This document shows positions 25,694 through 35,015 of a stretch of DNA of 64,000 nt, in pieces. Made by a program: the position numbers and the translations under genes. Each line of letters opens with the position of its first letter. The stretch's first letter is position 1. Source of the stretch: JBAYDV01 sp041672845. GTDB lineage: Bacteria > Bacteroidota > Bacteroidia > Bacteroidales > UBA932. Below the pieces are notes generated by a model that saw nothing but the letters and a program-made list of their open reading frames with translations, searched no databases and was not told where the DNA came from. The stretch covers positions 57,708 through 121,707 of the forward strand of contig JBAYYV010000006.1 in NCBI GenBank assembly GCA_041672845.1, read 5' to 3'.

Positions 25694-26542
25694 ATGCAGA
25701 TTAATCATATTTCAACAGTATATTTCAGCCCGACTATGACTACCAGAAAAATTGTAAATAAGATTTCTGGATTAATAGCGGTTAATTTTAATGTGAGCCG
25801 AGATCAAATTTCTATTTCTACTCCTAAAGACAGAAAAAAACCTTTAGTTTTTAAAAAAGGTGAATTAGTCGTTTTTGGCTTGCCTGTTTATGGAGGAAGA
25901 ATTCCTAGTTTACTAATTGATTATTTAAATACCATAGAAGGCAACGGAGCTTTATGTGTTCCAGTATGCGTATATGGTAATAGATCTGTAGGAGATGCCC
26001 TTTCAGAACATTGTGGAATAATGAAAAAAATGGGATTAAATTGTATAGCAGCCGGATCATTTGTAGCAGAACATTCTTTTTCATCTGAAATAGCTACAGG
26101 AAGACCTGATATGGATGATGTACAGTTTTGCGCTAAATTCAGTAAAGCTATTATAGATAAGATAGAAAAAACAGATAGCATAAAAGATTTCAAACCTTTT
26201 ACTACTCCTGGAAAATCGTATAAAGAAATCCAAGAAGATGATGCTAAAGCAGCAGAGGCAGCTAAAGATACTCCTAAAGCAGCAGCTAAAAAGAAAGTCG
26301 TTCCAGTAACGGACGACTTATGTAGTTATTGTGGTTACTGTATTAATATATGTCCGACTGGAGCTATTAATCCTAAGAATCCAAAAGATATTATAGGAGA
26401 TTGTATTCATTGTTACGCATGTATTAGATACTGTCCTAGTCACTCTAAAAGTTTCGCAGATCCTGAATATAATGCACATATAAAAGATATTATTAAATAT
26501 TGTAACGCTCCTGGATATTCAAAACCAGAATTCTATATTTAA
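25694..26542 (+). CDS. EFR1-type flavodoxin/4Fe-4S ferredoxin, copy 1
   Basis: A fusion of a flavodoxin-like N-terminal domain (YFSPTMTTRKIVNKI and LVVFGLPVYGGRIP) with a C-terminal two-cluster 4Fe-4S ferredoxin. The two cysteine runs are CSYCGYCINICP near residues 214-225 and CIHCYACIRYCP near 241-252, both of the CxxCxxCxxxCP type. The middle linker is Ala/Lys-rich. It should carry electrons in the cytoplasm, perhaps between a flavin and a redox enzyme. The gene is followed after 4 bp by a close paralogue, so the two form a tandem duplicate pair. The partner enzyme is unknown. Confidence 0.9.
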   Translation: MQINHISTVYFSPTMTTRKIVNKISGLIAVNFNVSRDQISISTPKDRKKPLVFKKGELVVFGLPVYGGRIPSLLIDYLNTIEGNGALCVPVCVYGNRSVGDALSEHCGIMKKMGLNCIAAGSFVAEHSFSSEIATGRPDMDDVQFCAKFSKAIIDKIEKTDSIKDFKPFTTPGKSYKEIQEDDAKAAEAAKDTPKAAAKKKVVPVTDDLCSYCGYCINICPTGAINPKNPKDIIGDCIHCYACIRYCPSHSKSFADPEYNAHIKDIIKYCNAPGYSKPEFYI

Positions 26543-26546
26543 ATCA

Positions 26547-27383
26547 ATGAAAATTGATCATATTTCCACCGTATATTTTAGTCCCACTAGAACTACCAAA
26601 AAAATAGTAAATGAAATTTCAGTTCACATTGCCGACAGGTTAGGCATAGAACGGGATGAAATATCTATTACTACTCCTAAAGACAGAAAAGATTCTTTAA
26701 AATTTAAAGCAAGAGAATTAGTCATTATAGGTGTTCCTGTTTATGCCGGAAGAGTACCGAATTTATTAGTTCCTTATCTTAAAAATTTAGAAGGAAATGG
26801 AGCTATCTGTGTTCCAATAGTAGTATTTGGTAACAGATCTTTCGGAGATGCTCTTTACGAGCATCGTGATATTATGGAAAATGACGGCTTTCATTGTATA
26901 GCAGCTGGAGCTTTCGTAGCAGAACATTCTTTTTCATCTGAAATAGCTACTGGAAGGCCAGATTTACAAGACATGCAAATTTGTTCTACATTCAGTAATA
27001 CTATTTTAGAAAAGATTAAAAACACTGCGAATATAGAAGATATAATGCCTCTTGATATTCCAGGTAAATCTGAAACAGAAAGGAAATATTTCGTACCTAA
27101 AAATCCTAGAAATGGAAAAAAACTTAATTTTATAAAAATAAAACCAGAAACATCAGAAACTTGTACTGATTGTGGTATTTGTGCAAGGATATGTCCTACT
27201 GGAGCTATTAATCCCAAGAATCCTAGAAAAATTATTGGTCCATGTATCAAATGTAATGCATGCGTTAAATTTTGCCCTAGTCATTCTAAAAGTTTCTTAG
27301 AGCAAGATTACATCATTCATGTACAAGATATAATAAACACCTGTAATTCATTAGGGTATTCTAAACCAAAATACTTCGTTTAG
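26547..27383 (+). CDS. EFR1-type flavodoxin/4Fe-4S ferredoxin, copy 2
   Basis: The second of two tandem paralogues, 278 residues, with the same flavodoxin-like start (YFSPTRTTKKIVNEI) and two CxxCxxCxxxCP clusters (CTDCGICARICP and CIKCNACVKFCP). The Ala/Lys-rich linker of copy 1 is replaced by a shorter Lys/Pro-containing stretch. A 35-bp block encoding VAEHSFSSEIAT is identical in the two genes. The stop overlaps that of msrA on the other strand (TTAG), so the genes converge with no spacer. The duplication suggests adaptation to different partners or dosage; neither can be shown here. Confidence 0.9.
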   Translation: MKIDHISTVYFSPTRTTKKIVNEISVHIADRLGIERDEISITTPKDRKDSLKFKARELVIIGVPVYAGRVPNLLVPYLKNLEGNGAICVPIVVFGNRSFGDALYEHRDIMENDGFHCIAAGAFVAEHSFSSEIATGRPDLQDMQICSTFSNTILEKIKNTANIEDIMPLDIPGKSETERKYFVPKNPRNGKKLNFIKIKPETSETCTDCGICARICPTGAINPKNPRKIIGPCIKCNACVKFCPSHSKSFLEQDYIIHVQDIINTCNSLGYSKPKYFV

Positions 27384-27865
27384 AATCTTTTCGTATAAAA
27401 ATGACAAAGCTCATCTTTATCATGAAGTTCATAATAATGCTGATGATAATTCTCTGCTTTATAAAATTCAGATGCTAAAATTACTTCTGTAACAATATTA
27501 TAGCCTTTATCTTTCAAGATATTTATTAGCTTAACGATAATATTTTTTTGCTCTACATTAACATAAAAAGCTACAGAACGATACTGTAACCCTACATCTG
27601 GTCCTTGAGAATTTACTTGCTCAGGATCATGAATTTCAAAAAATAATTTAGCCAAGGTTTCATATGGAACTATTAAAGGATCAAAAGTAATTTTCACTGT
27701 TTCAGCATGACCAGTTCTACCTGTCCTTACTTGATTATAAGACGGATTACGAACAGTACCACCCATAAAACCACTCTCTACATTTAGAACCCCTTCTTGT
27801 TTACTCATAAGATATTCCATACCCCAGAAACATCCACCAGCGAAATAAGCATATTCCTTTTCCAT
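27380..27865 (-). CDS. msrA: Peptide-methionine (S)-S-oxide reductase
   Basis: Reduces methionine-S-sulfoxide in proteins, repairing oxidative damage. The catalytic cysteine is in the N-terminal GCFWGMEYL motif (Cys about 12). The EVFFEIHDP-like segment (LFFEIHDPEQ) and GRTGHAETV are present. At 161 residues it is somewhat shorter than E. coli MsrA (212), as is common for stand-alone bacterial MsrA. No msrB is fused. Convergent with the EFR1 pair, sharing four bases at the stops. A -7 box (TAGTTTTG) at 27896-27903 lies 30 bp upstream. Confidence 0.93.
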   Translation of the reverse strand: MEKEYAYFAGGCFWGMEYLMSKQEGVLNVESGFMGGTVRNPSYNQVRTGRTGHAETVKITFDPLIVPYETLAKLFFEIHDPEQVNSQGPDVGLQYRSVAFYVNVEQKNIIVKLINILKDKGYNIVTEVILASEFYKAENYHQHYYELHDKDELCHFYTKRF

Positions 27866-27895
27866 AATTCGTATAATTTATTTATATAATTAAAA

Positions 27896-27903
27896 CAAAA
27901 CTA
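27896..27903 (-). promoter_or_regulatory. Candidate -7 box of msrA
   Basis: TAGTTTTG on the minus strand, matching TAnnTTTG, 30 bp before the msrA ATG. No -33 box at standard spacing. Confidence 0.4.
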
Positions 27904-28038
27904 AGAAAAATATGAATATAGAATACTCTATCTTAGTAAAAAGTCGTAATATATTTTGATCTATTTAAGGAGAAGTTAAACAATGGCCTAGGTATGATTT
28001 TTGCAATATGCCAAATATAAAAAACAATCAACTATAAT

Positions 28039-29646
28039 ATGGAATTCAAATATCAAGATCTTTTTCAAATATCCAGAGACAATACAAATTATCATTTAAT
28101 AAGTAAAAAGGGTGTTTCTGTAGTAAAATTCGGAGACCAAGAAATTCTAAAAGTTTCACCTGAAACTCTTAGATTAATTTCTCGTCAAGCTTTTCATGAC
28201 GTGGCTTTTATGTTACGCCCAGAACATAACGAGATGGTCGCTAAAATATTATATGACCCAGAAGCTAGTAAAAATGACAAAGCTGTAGCATTAACTATGT
28301 TACTAAATGCGGACGTAGCATCTAAACAAGTTTTACCTTTCTGTCAAGATACAGGAACAGCTATAATCGTAGGAGAAAAAGGGCAAAAAGTTTGGACTGG
28401 CGTCAATGATGAAAAATATCTTCAGCATGGTGTTTACGATACTTACACTACAGATAATCTAAGATATTCTCAGACTATTCCACTTACTATGTATAAAGAA
28501 AAAAACTCAGGTAATAATATTCCTGCACAAGTAACTCTTCATGCTAGTAATGATGGTGAATACAAATTCTTATTCATAGCCAAAGGTGGTGGATCAGCTA
28601 ATAAAACATATCTTTATCAAGAAACACGAGCTTTATTAACCCCTAATAAATTAGAAAAGTTTTTGGTAGAAAAAATGAAAACTTTAGGTACTGCAGCCTG
28701 TCCTCCTTATCATATTGCATTTGTAATCGGAGGTACTTCAGCTGAAATGAATCTAACTACAGTAAAATTAGCTTCTGCTAAATATTATGACCAAATACCT
28801 ACTACTGGAAATGAACTAGGCCGCGCTTTTAGAGATACAGAACTAGAAGATAAACTTTTAAAAGCTGCTAATAAGATAGGAATGGGTGCTCAGTTTGGTG
28901 GTAAATATCTAGCACATGATATAAGAGTAATAAGACTTCCACGTCACGGCGCATCTTGCCCAGTAGGTATGGGGGTATCTTGTTCAGCAGATAGAAACAT
29001 AAAAGGTAAAATAAATAAAGAAGGTGTTTGGTTAGAAACTCTAGATTCAAATCCTATTCGCTTAGTACCTAAAGAACTTAGAAACGGAGCAAACAATGAA
29101 GGCGTTCATATTAATTTGAATCGTCCTATGAAAGAAGTATTAAACGACCTTTCTAAGCATCCAGTTTCTACATTTCTATTATTAGATGGTACTATTATAG
29201 TAGGTCGTGATATCGCACATGCTAAACTTAAAGAGCGTTTAGATAATGGAGAAGGTCTTCCTGAATATATAAAAGATCATCCTATCTATTATGCAGGGCC
29301 AGCTAAAACTCCTAAAGGAATGCCTTCAGGCTCATTTGGCCCGACTACAGCAAATCGCATGGATCCTTATGTAGAACCATTTCAGGAAGCTGGTGGATCT
29401 ATGATTATGATAGCTAAAGGAAACAGAAGTCAGCAAGTCACTGATGCATGTAAGAAACATGGAGGGTTCTACTTAGGAAGTATAGGTGGCCCAGCTGCTA
29501 TCCTAGCTAAGGATAATATTACATCTGTAGAATGCCTAGAATATCCAGAATTAGGCATGGAAGCCATTTGGAAAATAGAAGTCAAAAATTTTCCAGCATT
29601 CATTTTAGTCGATGATAAAGGAAATGATTTCTTTTCAAAATTCTAG
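28039..29646 (+). CDS. Class I fumarate hydratase
   Basis: Iron-sulfur fumarase converting fumarate and malate; in Bacteroidales it serves the reductive branch leading to succinate. The 535-residue chain combines the N-terminal alpha part and C-terminal beta part of the two-subunit enzyme. The conserved FCQDTGTA motif is near residue 110, with cluster cysteines in this region (FCQDTGTA, AACPPYH) and a further one in the GASCPVGMGVSC block near 314. The end has the GSFGPTTANRMDP motif. The gene is alone, with prfB convergent after 37 bp. Length and motifs favour FumA/FumB type. Confidence 0.93.
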   Translation: MEFKYQDLFQISRDNTNYHLISKKGVSVVKFGDQEILKVSPETLRLISRQAFHDVAFMLRPEHNEMVAKILYDPEASKNDKAVALTMLLNADVASKQVLPFCQDTGTAIIVGEKGQKVWTGVNDEKYLQHGVYDTYTTDNLRYSQTIPLTMYKEKNSGNNIPAQVTLHASNDGEYKFLFIAKGGGSANKTYLYQETRALLTPNKLEKFLVEKMKTLGTAACPPYHIAFVIGGTSAEMNLTTVKLASAKYYDQIPTTGNELGRAFRDTELEDKLLKAANKIGMGAQFGGKYLAHDIRVIRLPRHGASCPVGMGVSCSADRNIKGKINKEGVWLETLDSNPIRLVPKELRNGANNEGVHINLNRPMKEVLNDLSKHPVSTFLLLDGTIIVGRDIAHAKLKERLDNGEGLPEYIKDHPIYYAGPAKTPKGMPSGSFGPTTANRMDPYVEPFQEAGGSMIMIAKGNRSQQVTDACKKHGGFYLGSIGGPAAILAKDNITSVECLEYPELGMEAIWKIEVKNFPAFILVDDKGNDFFSKF

Positions 29647-29683
29647 TAGCTATTACACTAGTAGCTATTGCAAATAGTGTTAA
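29643..29683. repeat. Short direct repeat and weak hairpin between fumarase and prfB
   Basis: The 12-bp repeat ctagtagctatt occurs at 29643-29654 and 29658-29669; the first copy contains the fumarase stop. An imperfect stem (acacta at 29655-29660 with tagtgt at 29675-29680) could form a weak terminator. Evidence for termination is thin. Confidence 0.45.
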
Positions 29684-30794
29684 TTAATTACGCATTAGGT
29701 ATTCTTTCATAAATGGATTTAAATCACCATCTAAAACACCTTGAGTATTTGAGGTTTCAAGACCTGTGCGTAAATCTTTAACCATTTTATATGGATGTAA
29801 GACATAATTTCGAATTTGAGAACCCCACTCAATTTTCTTTTTCTGACCTTCTAGTATAGCTTGTTTTTCTTGACGTTTTTTAAGCTCGATATCATATAAG
29901 CGTGATTTCAATATTCTAAGAGCATTTTCTCTATTATCTAACTGAGAACGACTTTCAGTATTTTCAACTACTATACCAGAAGGGATATGTCTAACTCTTA
30001 CCCCAGTTTCTACTTTGTTAACATTTTGACCACCTGCACCAGAAGATCTAAAAGTATCCCATTCCAAATCACCTACATTAATTTCTATTTCTATAGTATC
30101 ATCTACCAAAGGATATACAAAAACAGAAGAAAAAGAAGTTTGTCTTTTACCTTTAGCATTAAAAGGAGATATCCGAACTAAACGATGAACACCACTTTCA
30201 GATTTTAAATAACCAAAAGCGAAATCACCCTCAAATTCAATGGTAACAGATTTATAACCCGCATCATCTCCTTCTACCATGTGACTAACTTGTACTTTAT
30301 AACCATTTCTTTCCCCCCAACGCATGTACATTCTCATAAGCATTTCTGACCAATCACAACTTTCTGTACCACCTGCTCCAGAATTAATTTTAAGAATAGC
30401 ACCTAAATTATCACCTTCGGCACCTAGCATATTTTTTAATTCTAAGTCTTCAATCTTCATTAGCAATTTATGGTAAAACTCTTCGACTTCTTGTCCTTCG
30501 ATTGTTATTTCAGTAGATATTTTTCTTTTAAAATCTTCGTCTGTCGACAATTCTACTAATACTTCCAAATCTTCTTTTCCAGCATAAAGATCATCCATAC
30601 CATTAACCCAGAATTTTTCATTAGCTATTTTCTTTAGAAAAATTTCTGCTTTTTTAGCATCATTCCAGAAATCAGCCTCACTCGATTTTTTATCAGCATC
30701 AGCTATTCTCTTACGTCTAATATCCAAGTCAAAGACACCTCCCAAGCGTGTCAATACGCTTATACAAATCATTTATCTGTTCAGTACTTATCAT
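29684..30794 (-). CDS. prfB: Peptide chain release factor 2 with programmed +1 frameshift
   Basis: Releases peptides at UGA and UAA stops. Reading from ATG at 30794 gives 21 codons ending GRCL, then an in-frame TGA at 30731-30729. The site reads CTT TGA C, and skipping one base (30731) moves into the main frame (D-L-D-I-R-R). A GGGAGG sequence (30738-30743) lies three bases before the CTT slip codon, the same layout as in E. coli prfB. The full product is 369 residues. The GGQ motif (AGGQNVNKVETG) and the SPF motif for UGA recognition (VRISPFNAKGK) are present. An alternative frame-internal start at 30772 gives a non-family N-terminus and is not preferred. recX is 10 bp upstream, so the two are co-transcribed. 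Confidence 0.95.
30729..30743 (-). promoter_or_regulatory. prfB frameshift element (internal SD, slip codon, TGA)
   Basis: On the minus strand: GGGAGG, a 3-nt spacer, CTT, TGA. The arrangement is that of programmed RF2 frameshifting, where low RF2 allows slippage at the TGA and high RF2 ends translation. Confidence 0.93.
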
Positions 30795-30804
30795 TTGTTA
30801 TAAA

Positions 30805-31335
30805 TTATTGCAAATTATCTAATATAAACTTTATTTGACTATAGGAATAGCCTCTATTAGCTGCAAATTTAATTAATTTTTGTTTCTTAATATAATTATT
30901 TTCTTCTCCTCGATAGGATTTCCATTTTCTCAATAGTATATCAGAAAGTCGTTTATCAGCACGAATCTTATCATCTACATCTAAATTATCCAGAGCATCA
31001 TTAATATTGTCGTCAGAAATAGCTTTTATCTTCAAAGCATATCTGATCTTAATAGGCCCCCAACCGGTAATTAAAGTTTTATCTCTAGTATAAGATGTAG
31101 AATACCGTTGATTATCGACGAACTTATCTTTTTTTAATAAGGATAAAATCTCAGCACTATCCTTTTCAGAAATTTTACGTTTTAGACATTTTTTTAATAT
31201 ATCCTGCTCACAATATTCTCTGCGACTACAAATCGACATAAAATACCTTAAATCTCTTTTCAAATCACGAGAAACTTTATTAGCATTTTTTACGAACTTT
31301 TCTTCCATTATTTCCCCTATCTTCTTCTCTTCCAT
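30805..31335 (-). CDS. recX: RecX-family regulatory protein
   Basis: A small inhibitor of RecA filaments. The 176-residue protein is alpha-helical with three-helix repeats, and the pattern RDLRYFMSICSRREYCEQDILKKCLKRKI near residues 27-55, followed by the R-Y-S/T-S-Y-x-x-x-K motif (QRYSTSYTRDK), fits RecX. Length is within family range. It is 29 bp downstream of the patatin gene and 10 bp upstream of prfB. recA lies 3.7 kb away in divergent orientation, so the pair is nearby but not in an operon, unlike the E. coli recA-recX arrangement. Confidence 0.85.
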   Translation of the reverse strand: MEEKKIGEIMEEKFVKNANKVSRDLKRDLRYFMSICSRREYCEQDILKKCLKRKISEKDSAEILSLLKKDKFVDNQRYSTSYTRDKTLITGWGPIKIRYALKIKAISDDNINDALDNLDVDDKIRADKRLSDILLRKWKSYRGEENNYIKKQKLIKFAANRGYSYSQIKFILDNLQ

Positions 31336-31364
31336 TATTTCTAACTATTAAGTATTCTAGCCAT

Positions 31365-33836
31365 TTAAAAGTAAAAACCTAAATTAAAATAGGCTCCGAA
31401 TGAATTTGTTATAGTAGACCAATGAGTATCTAAACTAATAGGACCTATCATAGAATCAAAGGCTAATCCCATAGAAAGAGCAAAACTAATTTCATCTCTG
31501 TAAAAATCTTGTAAACTTGGACAGTCATAAGAAATAACAGTTTGCACTCTATAATAAAATTTAGGATATATAGTATATCTAGCTTTTAATCCGACTACAG
31601 TTAAAAAGTTATAACACATTTCTGGAGAATTAAGACCAATATATGGGGTTTGCTGTTCAAAGTATCTACCAGCCTCATAACATCCCATCATATTTCTATA
31701 TGAAAAAGGAACATCATTCTCGTTAATATAGCCATTTTTATCTACATCAGAACTAGGAAATATCATACGAGAATAAATTTTTGGAACTAATACTAATTTA
31801 TCATCCATAAAGGAATAATTAATATCAAAACTTACCGAGGCATCTCCAAATTTATTAAATTCTGCTTTACGTAAATGCGAGAAATAATAATCCGCTTGAC
31901 ACTTTAAATTAAAACCTTTAGTAGGAAATTTATCTTTATCATACGTATTAACTTCTAATAAGAAATATGGACTAAATATATGAGCCCTGACATCTTCTTC
32001 ATACCAAGGGTTATAATTATTAATAGTTAAACATGACTTATAAAACATATTTTCATATTTCACTCCTGTTTCTATATGCATAAATCTAGAATATCTTTCA
32101 CTAAAAGCTAATGCTAAAGAACTTTTGATATAATCCACTTTAATATCATTGGATCCATTTTGAGTAATCATAACATTATTATTTACCACCTTAGCTTTAA
32201 GAGATACTTTAGCAAAATTACGAGGCACATACGAAAGATCTAATTTGACCCATGGGCTATTAGATAATCTTGAAGATAAATTCACTTTAAATCCTGAAAT
32301 TTTATTGGTATTATATCCAGTACCTAATAATAAAGCAGCAGTTTCATAGGAATCAAATCTAAAACCCAAATTAAAAGAGTGAGGTTTCTGAGGTTTAAAA
32401 TTAATAATCAACCTATAAGGAGATTCTTCACCTTTTATCTGATAAGTTACTGTAGAAAAACACTCTGTGCCATAAAATAATGCTATTGCATTATCTAAAT
32501 CTTGACCATTAATACAAGTATCTAATAATTTAGTTTTAGCAAGTAACCAACGTTGATCTTCTTGATTTATACCGTCCATTTCTATCTGTGAAAAAGAAAA
32601 TTTAGTTTTATATAAATTAAGAGCTTTAGATGGACGTTTTTTTGCAGGCTCATTATAAGTATCTAATTGTTTTTTTAATTCTATAAACTGATCTTTCATT
32701 TCATAAGCTCTATTATATCCTCTTAAATAAATAGCTTTAGCACTTTTATCATCAAAACTAAGAGTACCATACCCAGTTAAATCAGGATGAACATAATAAT
32801 CGCATATTTTTCTATTTTCTTTTCTTTTATTATTAGTAACCACATTAAGTAGTTGATTAATTAACTGAGGAAGAGACTTTATATCATCTGCGGTTTGTTC
32901 TTTATCTACAGAAACCTCCACTCCTATCACGATATCCGCACCCATAGCTTTACCCACATCTACAGGAAAATTATTTACTTGGCCACCATCAGTTAATAAT
33001 TTGCCATTTATTCTTACTGGAGCAAATATACCAGGTATAGCCATACTAGCTCTCATACTAAGAGGTAATAATCCACTATTTAAAACTTCTTGTTCCCCTG
33101 TCATAACATTAGTAGCTACACAAGCAAATGGTATTGGTAAATTATTAAAGTCTATAGAGTCTTGGTAATTACCGCTAAGGGTTTTAAAAAGATTTAATAA
33201 ATTTTGCCCTTTTACAAATCCACCTGGTAAAGAATTAATAAAAGAATCTTCAGCAGAAATTTTCACATCTTGAATCTTATTTTTTTTTATACCATCTGAA
33301 GAATTTTCATCACTATCTATAGATTTTTTTAATTTAGAAAATCTAGCAAAAGGTAACATAAGTAAGTATTTTTTATCTCTTTCTTTATTCATAAAAGATA
33401 CTTGGGAACGATCGACTTTATCACTCATATATAAAGACCAATCCATATTTTCCATAATCTCACTTAATTCATCTGCAGAATACCCCATAGCATACAAACC
33501 ACCAATAATAGCTCCCATACTAGTTCCAGCTATATAATCAGGTTTTATTCCTACCTCTTCAAGTAATTTTAGAACACCTATGTGGGCAATACCTTTAGCA
33601 CCACCACCAGCTAGGACTAAGCCTATCTTAGGGCGTTTTTTATATCTTTTAGTTATAGTGGAATTTATAGTGATTATATCAGACATATTATTTAATAAAC
33701 TATCTGGAATAATAGTCGATACACTATCAGGTAAATTTGCTGATAGATTATTAAAAGAGTTTATAGAAGTTCCCTCAGCCCCTATAGAGAAACTGAGTAA
33801 TCCAGCTATAAAAACACATAGGACTTTATATTTCAT
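31365..33836 (-). CDS. Patatin-like phospholipase with outer-membrane barrel
   Basis: An exported protein combining an N-terminal patatin phospholipase domain with a C-terminal outer membrane barrel, a PlpD-like arrangement. A signal peptide covers residues 1-20. The catalytic dyad motifs are visible: oxyanion hole GLVLAGGGAKGIAHIG (about 72-87), nucleophile GTSMG (about 105-109), and DGG in TDGGQVNNFPVDV (about 287). A POTRA-like region and a transmembrane barrel form the second half, ending with a Phe-terminal strand (YFNLGFYF). A natural role in surface lipid cleavage is inferred. It follows rlmN by 9 bp and precedes recX by 29 bp in one operon. Confidence 0.92.
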   Translation of the reverse strand: MKYKVLCVFIAGLLSFSIGAEGTSINSFNNLSANLPDSVSTIIPDSLLNNMSDIITINSTITKRYKKRPKIGLVLAGGGAKGIAHIGVLKLLEEVGIKPDYIAGTSMGAIIGGLYAMGYSADELSEIMENMDWSLYMSDKVDRSQVSFMNKERDKKYLLMLPFARFSKLKKSIDSDENSSDGIKKNKIQDVKISAEDSFINSLPGGFVKGQNLLNLFKTLSGNYQDSIDFNNLPIPFACVATNVMTGEQEVLNSGLLPLSMRASMAIPGIFAPVRINGKLLTDGGQVNNFPVDVGKAMGADIVIGVEVSVDKEQTADDIKSLPQLINQLLNVVTNNKRKENRKICDYYVHPDLTGYGTLSFDDKSAKAIYLRGYNRAYEMKDQFIELKKQLDTYNEPAKKRPSKALNLYKTKFSFSQIEMDGINQEDQRWLLAKTKLLDTCINGQDLDNAIALFYGTECFSTVTYQIKGEESPYRLIINFKPQKPHSFNLGFRFDSYETAALLLGTGYNTNKISGFKVNLSSRLSNSPWVKLDLSYVPRNFAKVSLKAKVVNNNVMITQNGSNDIKVDYIKSSLALAFSERYSRFMHIETGVKYENMFYKSCLTINNYNPWYEEDVRAHIFSPYFLLEVNTYDKDKFPTKGFNLKCQADYYFSHLRKAEFNKFGDASVSFDINYSFMDDKLVLVPKIYSRMIFPSSDVDKNGYINENDVPFSYRNMMGCYEAGRYFEQQTPYIGLNSPEMCYNFLTVVGLKARYTIYPKFYYRVQTVISYDCPSLQDFYRDEISFALSMGLAFDSMIGPISLDTHWSTITNSFGAYFNLGFYF

Positions 33837-33845
33837 ATTAAATTA

Positions 33846-34877
33846 TTATATTTCTTTTTTATTGGTACCAGCCAACATTCCACATGCTGCGAAAACATCT
33901 TCTCCTCGAGAAGCTCTAATAGTAGTTAATAAGCCTGCATCATTTAAACGTTTTTTAAAAAGTTCTATTTTCGCTAATGGTGTAGTATCTAAATCTAAAT
34001 CAGGTATTTTATGGAATCTAATTAAATTCATTCTACATTTAAGACCTTTTAATAATCTAATAAGCCCATCTGCATGCCTTTTATCATCATTGACACCATT
34101 GAACATAATATATTCAAAACTCAATCTTCTCTGCCCAGAAAAATCGTATTGTCGTAAGACTGAAACTATTTCACTAATAGGATATTTTTTTTCAATAGGC
34201 ATCATTTCTAATCTTTCCTCATGATAAGGATTGTGCAAACTAATAGCTAAATGACAACCACATTCTTGTAAAAATCGTTTCATATTAGGAATTATACCGA
34301 TAGAAGATACTGTAATTCTTTTAGAACTCCAAGCAAAACCCCAAGAAGCCGTAAGTATCTCTATAGATTTCATCAATTCATCATAATTATCTAAAGGCTC
34401 ACCCATGCCCATAAATACGGCATTTGTTAAAATAGAACCTTCATCTATTTCTATAAATTGAGATATTATTTCAGTAGCAGTGAGATTACCATTAAAACCT
34501 TGACGGCCAGTCATACAAAACTTGCATGCGTTTTTACAGCCTGCCTGTGTAGATACACAAATAGTAGCTCTATCTCTATCAGGAATCATTACAGCTTCTA
34601 TACCTATTTCTACAGAAGAATGCTGAGCAGGGAAAAGATATTTCTTAGTACCATCTACCGATTCTACTTTATGTGTATATTTTACTCTTCCTACTTGATA
34701 ATGTTCTTTTAAAATAGATCTAGTAGATTTAGACAAGTTAGTCATCTCATCTATAGTCGCCACTTTTTTCTGATATAACCACTGACAAATCTGTAAAGAA
34801 GAATAAGATGCAAGGCCCAATTCTTTACAAATTTCTTTCAATTCTATCTTGGTTTTCCCTAATAAATTATTCATCAA
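33846..34877 (-). CDS. rlmN: 23S rRNA/tRNA adenine-C2 methyltransferase RlmN
   Basis: A radical-SAM enzyme that methylates C2 of A2503 in 23S rRNA and of A37 in some tRNAs. The radical-SAM cluster is CKNACKFC, with cysteines at about residues 114, 118 and 121 (CxxxCxxC). The segment FMGMGEPLDNY, and the C-terminal cysteine in the end region (AACGMLAG), complete the dual-cysteine mechanism. The 343-residue length is standard. It heads the rlmN-patatin-recX-prfB operon. Confidence 0.95.
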   Translation of the reverse strand: MMNNLLGKTKIELKEICKELGLASYSSLQICQWLYQKKVATIDEMTNLSKSTRSILKEHYQVGRVKYTHKVESVDGTKKYLFPAQHSSVEIGIEAVMIPDRDRATICVSTQAGCKNACKFCMTGRQGFNGNLTATEIISQFIEIDEGSILTNAVFMGMGEPLDNYDELMKSIEILTASWGFAWSSKRITVSSIGIIPNMKRFLQECGCHLAISLHNPYHEERLEMMPIEKKYPISEIVSVLRQYDFSGQRRLSFEYIMFNGVNDDKRHADGLIRLLKGLKCRMNLIRFHKIPDLDLDTTPLAKIELFKKRLNDAGLLTTIRASRGEDVFAACGMLAGTNKKEI

Positions 34878-34951
34878 ATTTTGTTTATTTTAATAAAGAT
34901 AAGAATTAAATTATTTTTACCAAAACGCCTATTTGTGCTAGTAAATTTTCT

Positions 34952-34959
34952 TATATTTG
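34952..34959 (+). promoter_or_regulatory. Candidate -7 box of recA
   Basis: TATATTTG, a TAnnTTTG match, 56 bp before the recA ATG. A TTTG lies 16 bp upstream (34932-34935), shorter than the usual 19 bp. No LexA-box-like palindrome was recognised by eye. Confidence 0.5.
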
Positions 34960-35015
34960 TATACTTATGTTTACTAGAAGATCGTTTTTTATAAATAACT
35001 AAATATAAACACATT

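Noticed and set aside
26891..27250. 119-residue open frame opposite the second EFR1 gene
   Set aside because: Antisense to the conserved ferredoxin region; hydrophobic composition arises from the opposite frame.
27968..27993. AAGGAG followed by ATG GCC TAG upstream of fumarase
   Set aside because: A two-codon frame is too short to judge; no attenuator hairpin or repeat supports a leader peptide.
30770..30772. Start of prfB in the main frame at 30772
   Set aside because: It gives a non-family N-terminus; the ATG at 30794 with the CTT TGA C frameshift explains the sequence fully.
33580..34224. 214-residue open frame on the plus strand opposite the patatin and rlmN genes
   Set aside because: It runs antisense to two clearly conserved genes and has no family motif.
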